Positions 39,241-47,500 of a stretch of DNA of 47,500 nucleotides are shown one piece after another. The DNA lies in NCBI GenBank assembly GCA_016946835.1, contig JACVTC010000124.1:340001-387500 (forward strand), in the 5' to 3' direction. Under the pieces are notes generated by a model. That model ran no database searches and was not told the origin of the DNA. It saw nothing but the letters and a program-made list of their open reading frames with translations. Source of the stretch: Neocallimastix lanati (nom. inval.) (Eukaryota; Neocallimastigomycota; Neocallimastigomycetes; Neocallimastigales; Neocallimastigaceae). Within the stretch, counting starts at the first letter, position 1; the number at the start of each line of letters is the position of its first letter. Both the position numbers and the translations under genes were made by a program.

Positions 39241-39745
39241 AACTTCCGGTGTATCGCCCTTTAGTCTCCTTCAAAGCATGGGAATACTAAGGTAGTCACA
39301 ACACATCTCAGGCCCACAGTTAAAGTAATATTTTGGCTATATTACTTAAGAACTATATATATATATATATGAGGAGGGGAAATACTTACCTGTAACCCTA
39401 ACCACTATATTCGTTAAAAACCTCTTGAGAGGGAAAAAACGGAAATGATCAAAGGGCTGGACCGAATCAGGTATCTTATGTTTGCTAGCTCACGGGCTAA
39501 CAACCAAGAGAGAACCTAGTTCGACTAAAAAAAAAAAAAAAGCTATATCCATATTTTTAACCCGTTAAATATTATCAATTTTTACCTGTTTTACCTGTTG
39601 ATAGACTCTGTGAATTTTTGAAAAAAAAAAATTACGGGATCTTTTTGTAATATTTTTAAATTTTTACATTAATCATGAAATTATTTTAGGATAAATCTGA
39701 TAACGCATCTCGCCCGGCTTGTGTAATGTAGCCAAGCTTTTCTAA
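39241..39745 (-). repeat. GC-rich hairpin-bearing island A/D (SINE-like or structured RNA repeat)
   Basis: Two GC-richer blocks (39241-39525 and about 39690-39745) stand out sharply from the AT-rich flanks and have no coding frame. On the minus strand block A begins with GAACTAGGTT, contains a degenerate pol III B-box-like GATTCGGTCC, a CAGGTAAGTAT string and TTAGGGTTAC. It ends in TGTGTTGTGACTACCTTAGT...ACACCGGAAG followed by an A-rich stretch. The same 3' box and ACACCGGAA end occur in island B on the plus strand, which sets the orientation. Hairpins include a perfect 9-bp stem at 39323-39347. Block D (minus) shares ACAAGCC with B. Probably a non-autonomous retroelement copy; an independent ncRNA gene is the alternative. 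Confidence 0.5.
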
Positions 39746-40058
39746 TCGTTAACATTGTTCTTTATTTAATTCTGATCTTCTTCTACAACATCCAAATATA
39801 GAAATACTAGTTCAGAGTCTTTTTTTTTTTTTTTTTTTTTTTTTTTCGTTTTTATTTGTTAAGTTTTCCTTTTTTTATGATGGCCCAACATTCGGTTTCA
39901 GTTATATATTTTTCGATAATCATTCGCGAAAGTCTTGTCTATTATTAATACCATAATGACCATTTTTTAAATATATATATGATTTTATATATGATGATGA
40001 TGGTAATTGCAATGATGATATATAAATTTCAGATTTGAATTTAGTTGTAGTTTTTGAT

Positions 40059-40211
40059 TTAATTATTGATTCTTTTAGATTTTGATTTCTTTTCAGATTC
40101 AAATTTAAGTTTAGATTCTTTTAGTCTTTTATAACGTCTTAACTTTGGAGATTCCTTATTTTCAGTTTTACTTTCTTCTTCTTTCCATTTAATTTTTATT
40201 TTTATATCAAT
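40059..40211 (-). pseudogene. Lys/Glu-rich frame without start codon, possible gene remnant
   Basis: A 50-codon open stretch (ending KKSKSKRINN then stop) has coding-like composition, with ESPKLRRYKRLKESKLKFES in the middle, but no ATG and an in-frame stop just upstream. No acceptor site is evident. It lies beside the GC-rich islands at 39241-39745. It could be a broken gene end or a chance frame; no function can be assigned. Confidence 0.25.
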
Positions 40212-40931
40212 TTAATTCAATTTTTAATCAATTATTTTCAATATTTTTTTTATTATTAATTTTTTTTAAAAAAGAAAACTACTATATTATTGATATACAA
40301 AATATTATTAAAATATAATTAAATTAGTATATTACAATATAAAAGCATAATATATATATTTGTATATAAATTTATTATTATATAAAAATATTTTTATTTT
40401 ATAATAGACAAATTTTTATTAAAAATATAAATTTATTTATTATATTTAAATATTATTTAATTTTATTTAATGCTTTTTATTTTTTTATTTTCTACTTTTT
40501 ATTCTATTTTTTTTTTTTTTTAATTCTATTTTATTTTTAATTTGAAAAAAAATATAATATACAAATAAATTTTATTTAAAGTAATAAACTCAGTTCAACT
40601 TTGAAGTTAATGTTAATTTGCATTCTCTAATTTAACCACTATTATAGAAAAGAATATTAAAGCTACTAATAATATAAACTAATATTTTATTTTTTCAATT
40701 TATTTTTTCGTATTACCACTATTACCACAATTTCAAAAATATAATAATATAAAATATTTCTTATATATAATGCTTAAATTATTTTGATTATATAATTTAT
40801 TCATTTAATTTTTTTATTTACATTTCTAAGTATCATTATTTCATGTATAACTTTTATATATATATAAAAAAAGAATATTTATTATTTATTTATTATTTAT
40901 TTAATTATTATTTATTTGATTATTAAAAAAA

Positions 40932-41160
40932 CAAGCCCCATATAAATACGCCACATTGTAAAATGCACGATTGCGAAACGAACTAGATTTGAGTTAGGTA
41001 CTGGAGAAGCACTCCGAGAAAAAGCGTACTAGAAAATTCTCAGCAATAATATGCATTTCAGAGAGTCAATGCTGAATACAAGGCTGTCCAGCAGGGACAT
41101 TTTTGCCTCTATTTAAGTGTTGTGACTATCTCAATATTTCTATAAAGGAACCACACCGGA
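40932..41160 (+). repeat. GC-rich hairpin-bearing island B (SINE-like or structured RNA repeat)
   Basis: About 230 bp of GC-richer noncoding sequence starts ACAAGCCCC...TACGCCACATT, then ATTGCGAAACGAACTAGATT. It contains a GGAG-aagca-CTCC hairpin and the stem TGTCC-AGCAG-GGACA (near 41086-41100). It ends GTGTTGTGACTATCTCAATATT...ACCACACCGGAA, followed at once by (AAAT)n from 41160. The start boxes recur in island C and the 3' boxes in island A. The A-rich tail after a fixed 3' end is what a retroposed, SINE-type element would show. Confidence 0.5.
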
Positions 41161-41190
41161 AATAAATAAATAAATAAATAAATAAATAAA
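41160..41190 (+). repeat. (AAAT)n tail of island B
   Basis: Seven AAAT units directly follow the ACCGGAA end of island B. They resemble the simple-repeat tails of LINE-mobilised SINEs. Similar AAAT tracts flank island C. Confidence 0.7.
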
Positions 41191-41274
41191 AATTTATTAA
41201 CTCTATAATTATTATTTTATTTTATTAAATATTTATGATAAACTTTGAAATTTTTTATTCGTCAGAAGATAAGA

Positions 41275-41352
<78 letters not shown>

Positions 41353-41367
41353 TAGTAACAACAACAG

Positions 41368-41398
<31 letters not shown>

Positions 41399-41604
41399 TA
41401 GTAACAACAACAGTAATAATAATAATAATAATAGTTACAACAACAACAGTAATAATAATAATAATAATAGTTACAACAACAACAGTAATAATAATAATAA
41501 TAATTAAAATAATAATAATAGTAATAATAATAATAATAATTAAAATAATAATAATAGTAATAATAATAATAATAATTAAAATAATAATAATAATAACAAT
41601 AATT
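41275..41604 (+). repeat. (AAT)n tract with AGTAACAACAACAGT and AATTAAAAT variant units
   Basis: AAT triplets begin pure. Then come four variant units with AGTAACAACAACAGT or AGTTACAACAACAACAGT, followed by three units with AATTAAAATAATAATAATAG. This higher-order pattern shows tandem amplification of blocks within a microsatellite. Frames through it on either strand are simple-repeat artefacts. Confidence 0.85.
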
Positions 41605-41884
41605 ATATTTCTACTTTCTACTAATGAATGAAACATGTGACTATAATCTATAATAATTTAAGTAAAAAAATTATGTAAATAATATTCAATTACTAAATTA
41701 AATCAAAAACATTTTTATTATTAATATTATAAACTTTTTTTATAATTGTTTTATTGTGTGCTTAATTTATATAATAAAATAATGGATATATTGATATATA
41801 AATTTATTATTAAATTTTTTTTAATTTTTTTTTTTTATTTATATATATATCACTATATATTTTATGAAGGTATTATTTTTGTTA

Positions 41885-41970
41885 TATTATATTATATTAT
41901 GTTATATTATATTATATTATATTATATTATATTATTATATATTATATTATTTTATTTTATTTTATTTTAT
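41885..41970 (+). repeat. Pentanucleotide repeats (TATAT)n then (TTTTA)n
   Basis: About twelve TTATA-type units pass into several ATTTT units and then irregular AT sequence. It lies about 160 bp downstream of the PP2C stop codon. Confidence 0.8.
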
Positions 41971-42130
41971 TTATTTAATATTATTTTATTTTATTTATGG
42001 TGAAATATAATTAAAAATTATTTATCTATAATTATTAACTATATTTTTACAATAGGAAAATAATTAGTGACTTTGGATATGTAAAATTTTGTTTAAATAA
42101 TTTTTTTTTTCTTTAAGATTATTGGTAATT

Positions 42131-44579
42131 TTATTGTTCCATTCTATCTTCATTATTATTATCATTACTGATATTATTAAGACTATTTGAACTAGTACTA
42201 TTACTACTACTCGCCGGAGTAACCTCTCCATCACTTCTAAGTAAGGAAGGATTTATACTAGAAATTTCCATATTAATTGCTGTGCAATCATCTAAAGTTT
42301 GACAAAGCGATGCTAAATTAGTTAAACAAACTAAAAATTCATGGAAATAACTTTTGGATGATGAACTTGAAAGCTGAGTGGGTTGAGATTGTTGTTCTTG
42401 CTGAGATTGTGAATATAATTCATTATTATAATTAAGATTAGAAGAAGATTCATTATTGGAAATACTAGAATAATAATCAGAATTTTTGAATGAATTAATG
42501 TTGTTTTCTTTAAATGTTTTTAACATAATATTTAAGGAATTAGTATCATAAATATCTAATGGTTTTTCTTTATTGTAACCGTACACTATTCGTTTTAATT
42601 TGTTTTTGACATCTTGTAAATTCATATTATTTACTATTGGATCATCAATAGTCATTTCTTTTAATGTATTTTCTACAACTAATACTGCATTTAAATTATT
42701 AGTTGATTTACTTCTTGCCCCTACATCATATTCCATTTCATATTTACGATAAATTTCTCTTCGTTTTCGTTCATTTTCTAATTCTATTTTAATTTTTTCA
42801 TATTTCTGATCTATACCATCTTGAAAATTCAAAAGAAAACTACCTATTTCGGTGGAATCCAATACATCTTTTATACCGTCTGTTACACATATAATTGATA
42901 AACGGTTTCCTTCAGTTTTCTCTAATAGTGATGGAATATCGAATTCATATACTGATGTTCTACATAGGGTTCTTCCATCATGGTTTCTATTCCCAAGCGT
43001 ATTTGTTAATGACAATCCATATATTGATGAAGGACTTGTTAACGAATAAAAATCTATTTTTTTATCATAATATAATGTAATAAATGAATAAATGAATTAG
43101 AAAAAAAAAAAAAAATATTATATAACTTAATTAAAATAAACAATATTCTGTAATTATATATTTAATAGGATATTTTATTCGTTTCAAATTTTTTAAAAAA
43201 ATATTATATAACTTAATTAAAATAAACAATATTCTGTAATTATATATTTAATAGGATATATTATTCATTTCAAATTTTTTAAACTTACATCGTCCTTTCA
43301 ATGTAGCAAACTGTTTACAATATTCACTAATAAAATTATAGTCCTGCTTTACTGAAAATAGAGTTTGACCTTCATGAAGATAATCTGGGTATGAGGCTAA
43401 TGTATCATCATATGAACATACATTATACATGTCATCTTTTTGAGGTCTTTTCCATACTTTTAAAGCTTTACCAGTAATTGGATCAAACATCATCATATTT
43501 GAGTCACCTATATTTAAACAAAATAGATAGTTTCTCCAAGTAAGGCAAATACATATTGTAGAACCATTATCATTACAAAGTGTAGGATCTTCATCACTTA
43601 AGGCTTGGTCCATCATTCTGTGGAAATTTTTCATTCCTTCCTTTAAATGTTTTAAAAACGAATTTTCAAGTTTTTTTTCTTGTTCTTCTTTTGTGGTTGG
43701 ATAAAAATATTTATATCTTTTTTCCATTTCTAAATCACGTTTAACTCCATAATTAGCCATTTGAAATATTGATTTTAAGACAGCTGCAATATTTTTTTTA
43801 ACCAGTGCAACAAATCGTTCTCCCCCACTTCCTTCCCATTTTGACTAAGAAAATTTGAAAAAGTTTTAATATATTGATTTTTTTTTTTAAAATATATATA
43901 TATATATATATATAATAAATTAGTTATATATATATATATAAATTAAATAAAGTCTAATTTATTTAAAATTTTGAAATAAATAAATAAAGGGATGTAAGCA
44001 TTTAAAATCTATAATTCATAATTTGAAAAATATATATATATATGAATAATATCATGCTATTTTTAATCAATGGACTAATATATAACTATAATCACTACTA
44101 TACATATATTTAATTTATTAGATTTATGATACGTCAAGAACTGATTTATATATATATATATATTATTTTATATAATAATTAATTTGAAATTTTTTATAAT
44201 ATAATTATTTCTTTTTAAGATAGTAAAACAAAATCATTTTCCATATTATACTTTTAAAAATATATATCATATTTACGCTATCCTTTGGAACAATTCTGTT
44301 TTCCCCGTGGCCATCAGCTATAAAAATTCCTGTCACAATATCATCATACCCTGTAGGAAATTCAGATGATTTATTTATATATTCTGTTCTTGAATTAAAT
44401 TCAAATGTACCACAAATATCTTCATTAACAACAACTTCATTGTTATTATAAAAATGACTTTTTCCTGCTACCGAATTTGAGGAAATACTAATAGGAAACA
44501 AAGTCTTCTTTGTAGGATGAACATTTGAAAGATTTGGTGAAATTTTACTATTAAACCATATTTCTGTTGTAATTTCCAT
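42131..44579 (-). CDS. PP2C-family (PPM) protein phosphatase, divergent, three exons
   Basis: Exons 44579-44277, 43844-43289 and 43053-42131. Donors are GTAAAT (phase 0) and GTAAGT (phase 1), with acceptors TTAG and ATAG. The join gives about 593 residues. PP2C signatures appear in order: GIFIADGHGENR (D89, G90, metal-binding DG), ICICLTWRNYLFCLNIGDSN (GDS about 214-216), GLSLTNTLGNRNHDG (about 299-313, equivalent of the SRALGD motif) and SIICVTDGIKDVLDSTEIG (D345, metal-binding DG). These belong to Mg/Mn-dependent Ser/Thr phosphatases. The usual N-terminal arginine/ME-D motif is not clear, and the third motif is diverged, so activity is likely but unproven. The C-terminal ~200 residues are Ser/Gln/Asn-rich. 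A near-identical 86-bp duplication lies at the donor side of intron 2. Substrate unknown. Confidence 0.85.
43115..43286 (+). repeat. Tandem duplication (2 x 86 bp) inside PP2C intron 2
   Basis: Copy 1 (43115-43200) and copy 2 (43201-43286) differ by two substitutions in the interior plus the ends. Copy 2 reaches into the intron donor (GTAAG on the minus strand, 43288-43284). Copy 1 has A's where the donor bases would be, so only one functional donor remains. Confidence 0.9.
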
Positions 44580-46227
44580 TGTTACTTATTATGATACTAA
44601 ATTTCTAATATTTAACAATAATATGAATTTATTGAATTATTTTTAAATTAAAATAAACAAGTACTGTATGGAATAAATCAAATAATTAAATAAAGCTGAT
44701 AATAAATTAATATATGTATATTATTAAATTTATTTTCTAATTAAGACTGAAAAATTATTAAATTATATATGTATAAAGAAATTATTTTTTTTATTACAAT
44801 AATTTTAATTATTCTTCTAATTATAATAATATATGATGGATATTTTTTTAATTTATTATGTACTGTTAATAATGCGATTAATATAAATTAAACGAAAATT
44901 ATAATTATTTAGTTTGAACATTTATTTATTTATACTTTACATAGATTTGAATAAAATATAGGATTTCATATATATTTTATAATATTAAATAACTTTTATA
45001 TTACTCATGAAAAATATAAATAAAAACCTGGATGTTTTATTATTATATCATATATTTAATATTTTAACGACATTATATTTTCAAATAATAAAAAATTGTA
45101 TATTATAATTTATATATATATTTTTATATAAGCTTCTAAAATTTTGGTAAGATAAATAGAAGTGTATATGTAAATGAAATAATAATAAAATAATACTTTT
45201 CAGCAATAAAATAATTTTTGCTTTTTAAATTGCTGATTTTATCAATGATAATATTATTTTATTGTTGTTTTAGAGTTCTTATAATAATAATTAGTTAATT
45301 TTGATATTTTTGCTTTTTATTTATTTATTTATTTATTTATTTAATAAATAGGAATGAAGCTTTTTTTCCTTGTAGAATTATATTACAAGAATATAATTTT
45401 TAGTAACAAAAAATTAAGTTCTTAATAAAAAAGATATCCTTATGATGCTAACCTTTTGGTTGCTTCATAAAATAATAAAATAAATAATAAAATAGTTTTT
45501 TATATTATTAAAATTTGCATTATTAATTTTTTTTTTTTTTTTAATTTTTGTTAAATAAAAACCAATAAATCATAGGAATATAATCCAATCCAATATATAC
45601 TTAATGTTTAATATCATATGTATTTAATTCATTAAGTGGAAACTATTAGATTTAAAAATTTTATATCAAAATTAAATTCAATTTAATCAAATATGGAGCA
45701 ATATATTATAATATAATCTAATATACATTAATATAATAAACATTAATTTTAGATGAAAAGAAGATGATCAAAAACGCTTTTTATTTAAAATTTATGATAT
45801 ATTGAAGCTTTCATTTTAATTTAAAGTAAAATGAAGAAAAAGGTAAACTAAGGAAAATGTATATATATAGTTTATAAATATATATAAAATTAAATATTAA
45901 GAATCATCTAGACAAATATTCTTATATAATATTATAAAATTATATAAATATATTTTTAAATACAATATAGACATTTTTATTTTTATGTTAATTTTTTTTA
46001 TTTTACGTTACTTTTTATAAAAGTAGATTATATTTACTTATGTATGAATTGTTTGTATTTTAGTTTTTAATTGACCATTAAAAAATTAGAATTTTTTTTA
46101 CCTATTTTTAAATATTTGATTTATCTTACAAAATGGTTTTGTAATATTGATAATTATTAGTTGATTTTTAAGTAATAAAAATTAAAATTGATTCATATAT
46201 TCTATTTCATATATATTTATAGTATTT
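44580..46227. other. Intergenic, AT-rich, no gene seen
   Basis: Upstream region of the PP2C gene and further AT-rich DNA with TA and TTTA microsatellites (for example 45318-45345). No frame of coding composition and no structured RNA was recognised. Confidence 0.5.
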
Positions 46228-46375
46228 AACTAAAATAAATAAATAAAATAAAATAACTAATAAATAAATAAATAAATAAAATAACTAATAAATAAATAAA
46301 TAGAATAACTAATATATAAATAAATAAAGTAACTAATAAATAAATAAATAAAATAACTCATAAATAAATAAAGAA
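46228..46375 (+). repeat. Minisatellite of ATAACTAATAAATAAATAAA-type units
   Basis: Five units of about 27-36 bp, each with AATAACTMATA or AGTAACTAATA followed by AAAT repeats. Single-base variants (aGtaact, taGaataact, aactCata) distinguish the units. It lies just left of island C. Confidence 0.85.
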
Positions 46376-46448
46376 AGAAACCATTTATTTTATTATTAAT
46401 TATTTATATTTATATCTTTCTTTTACATTTTTTTATTTTTTTTTGTAG

Positions 46449-46925
46449 ACTACGAAACAATGAAAATTAAGGATTACAAATTCTTTCAATTCACGAATAA
46501 GTCTTTCTAGGAGTAGAATACAATACCGTTTCGGTGGGCAATATAAACACATATTCCAATCAATGATCCCTTGAATCATCATCAAGGAGGAATAACTTTA
46601 CTAATCCTCTCTCATATAAAGTACTTATTTCCACTAGATTTTCAGAATGAATCTAGTGAATTTCGCAATGTCCAGCAGGGACAGCACCACCTACTAAGTA
46701 GGAAGTTAGATAAGGGCTCCAGTAATAAACCATTGTGTGTCTAAGGATGTGCAGCTGGGGAGAAATCCTGCTACGGTCGTTAAAAAAAAAATCATAATGT
46801 GGCGTATTATAATGCGTGGCTTGCTTTTGATAATTAAATAAATAATAACCAAAGGTGTCTGGATCGACCCCCGTCAGTATCAAATCTTCACGATTTTTCC
46901 CTTTGGCATTTTGCCACGTTGGAAA
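46449..46925 (-). repeat. GC-rich hairpin-rich island C with tRNA-like A and B boxes
   Basis: About 475 bp of GC-richer sequence with no credible protein. On the minus strand the 5' part carries TGGCAAAATGC (46916-46906), a 10/11 match to the pol III A box, and GGGTCGATCC (46870-46861), close to the B box. Their starts are about 46 bases apart, as in tRNA genes. CAAGCCACGC...TACGCCACATT (shared with island B) and then T9 (plus-strand A9 near 46781-46789) follow, a possible pol III stop about 140 nt in. Hairpins: CACTAGATT/AATCTAGTG (46632-46658), TGTCC/GGACA (46669-46683), CCTACT/AGTAGG (about 46690-46702), CCTTGA/TCAAGG and ACCG/CGGT. AAAT repeats follow at 46928. Likely a tRNA-headed SINE-like element or a structured ncRNA gene. 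The 76-codon frame within it looks like chance. Confidence 0.5.
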
Positions 46926-47040
46926 TTATTAAATAAATAAATAAATAAAATTAAATATTAGTAATATTGAATAAAAACAAGTTTAAAAAAATTATTTTGA
47001 ATTAATATTTATTTATTTAATCATTTATTTATATTAATAC

Positions 47041-47128
47041 TCCACTTAGCGAAATGCAACCTGGCGAAATGCAATTTGGGGAAATACACAATCCCCTTTC
47101 AGAGTATCGCAACCCTAATCCCTAGAAA
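47041..47128 (+). repeat. GC-rich island E with three 15-bp units (GCGAAATGCAA)
   Basis: Three imperfect consecutive units lie here: TTAGCGAAATGCAACC (47046-47061), TGGCGAAATGCAATT (47062-47076) and TGGGGAAATACACAA (47077-47091). Next comes AACCCTAATCCC (47111-47122), which resembles AACCCTAACC of island A. Short, noncoding and GC-rich against AT-rich flanks. Probably a fragment of the same dispersed family as islands A-C. Confidence 0.4.
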
Positions 47129-47500
47129 AATAACAAGAGAAAAGATAGGATTGAACTAGAAAAGTTATATAATTATTACAATCAGTATTTTATTATTATT
47201 TAACATTTATTACTTATAATTATTACAAATATGAGTATTTATTATTCGTCATTAATGAATTGTAATTATACCTATCAGTCTTATTTGTTATTAATTATTT
47301 GAAATTATTCTTGGTATTATTATTTATTATCTATTTTTTAAATTTGCTTTTTTTTTTAATATTTATAATTAATACTCTTTGTATTATAAATTATACTTTA
47401 TAATTAATATTCATAAATAATACAAATAATAATAACAATATTTGTATATTTATTCTAATTCAATTTATTATTATTACATTAATAGATACATACATTCTTT
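47129..47500. other. AT-rich window end, no gene seen
   Basis: ATT-rich sequence with no coding composition or structured RNA recognised up to the right edge. Confidence 0.5.

Noticed and set aside
39241-39525. Telomerase RNA gene, suggested by TAACCCTAACC as a template-like string
   Set aside because: The surrounding boxes recur in other islands in an orientation that makes the minus strand the likely sense strand. A similar AACCCTAA box is in island E, and no pseudoknot or three-way junction could be made out. A decisive test would be the telomere repeat of the species and RNA from a telomerase pull-down.
39690-39745. tRNA gene or tRNA fragment (GATAACGCATCTCGCC resembles a tRNA D-arm/anticodon arm)
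   Set aside because: No B box or acceptor stem pairs with it at the proper distance, so it was treated as part of the GC-rich island.
39920-40102. 60-codon minus-strand frame ending NGHYGINNRQDFRE
   Set aside because: It begins at a non-ATG codon and overlaps, in another frame, the Lys/Glu-rich remnant at 40059-40211. There is no domain or splice support.
41746-42003. 85-codon plus-strand frame ending in ILYYIILYY repeats
   Set aside because: It is mostly translation of the pentanucleotide microsatellite at 41885-41970.
46653-46883. 76-codon minus-strand frame inside island C
   Set aside because: It overlaps the tRNA-like boxes and several hairpins, has no recognisable domain, and runs through the A9/T9 tract as poly-Phe. 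It is better explained as chance in a noncoding repeat.

Overview
The window is eukaryotic nuclear DNA of extreme A+T content. Long homopolymers, AT/ATT microsatellites and Asn/Gln/Lys-rich proteins are broken by short islands of ordinary coding composition. Introns begin GTAAGT/GTATGT/GTAAAT-like and end in AG, a complete U1 snRNA gene is present, and two proteins look fungal: a long-form threonine synthase and a Kre9/Knh1-type GPI-anchored surface protein. I infer an AT-rich early-diverging fungus, most likely an anaerobic gut fungus (Neocallimastigomycota). This rests on composition and gene style, not on a marker comparison.

Layout from left to right. Positions 1-1089 hold the 5' part of an Asn-rich gene that runs off the left edge, and 1516-3327 encodes a coiled-coil protein. 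Threonine synthase (5987-7600) is the best recognised enzyme. A two-exon helical protein of unknown function lies at 10289-11634. A gene desert of about 14 kb follows (11635-25828), with a perfect 220-bp tandem duplication, hairpins and a large ATT tract. A secreted GPI-anchored Kre9/Knh1-like protein is at 25829-26674 (the only protein-coding gene on the plus strand). A NYN/PIN-type nuclease-like protein with a prion-like middle is at 29096-30823, and U1 snRNA is at 31722-31885. From 37858 down to 32313, five separate open stretches join through phase-compatible splice sites, with a sixth upstream exon offset by one base. They form one gene of about 1,600 codons: an Asn-rich N-terminus, a Skp1/elongin-C-like BTB fold, an F-box/elongin-A-like helical segment and leucine-rich repeats. 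A three-exon PP2C-family phosphatase lies at 42131-44579.

The right-hand 8 kb also contains several unusually GC-rich, hairpin-rich, apparently noncoding islands (about 39241-39745, 40932-41160, 46449-46925 and 47041-47128). They share short sequence boxes, and one carries a tRNA-like A/B-box pair. They look like members of a SINE-like or structured-RNA repeat family and are the least explained part of the window.

There is no operon-like organisation. The genes are independent: amino-acid synthesis, cell surface, RNA processing or decay (U1, NYN protein), probable ubiquitin-ligase adaptor, and phosphatase signalling. Exon boundaries were read by eye from splice motifs and reading-frame phase.
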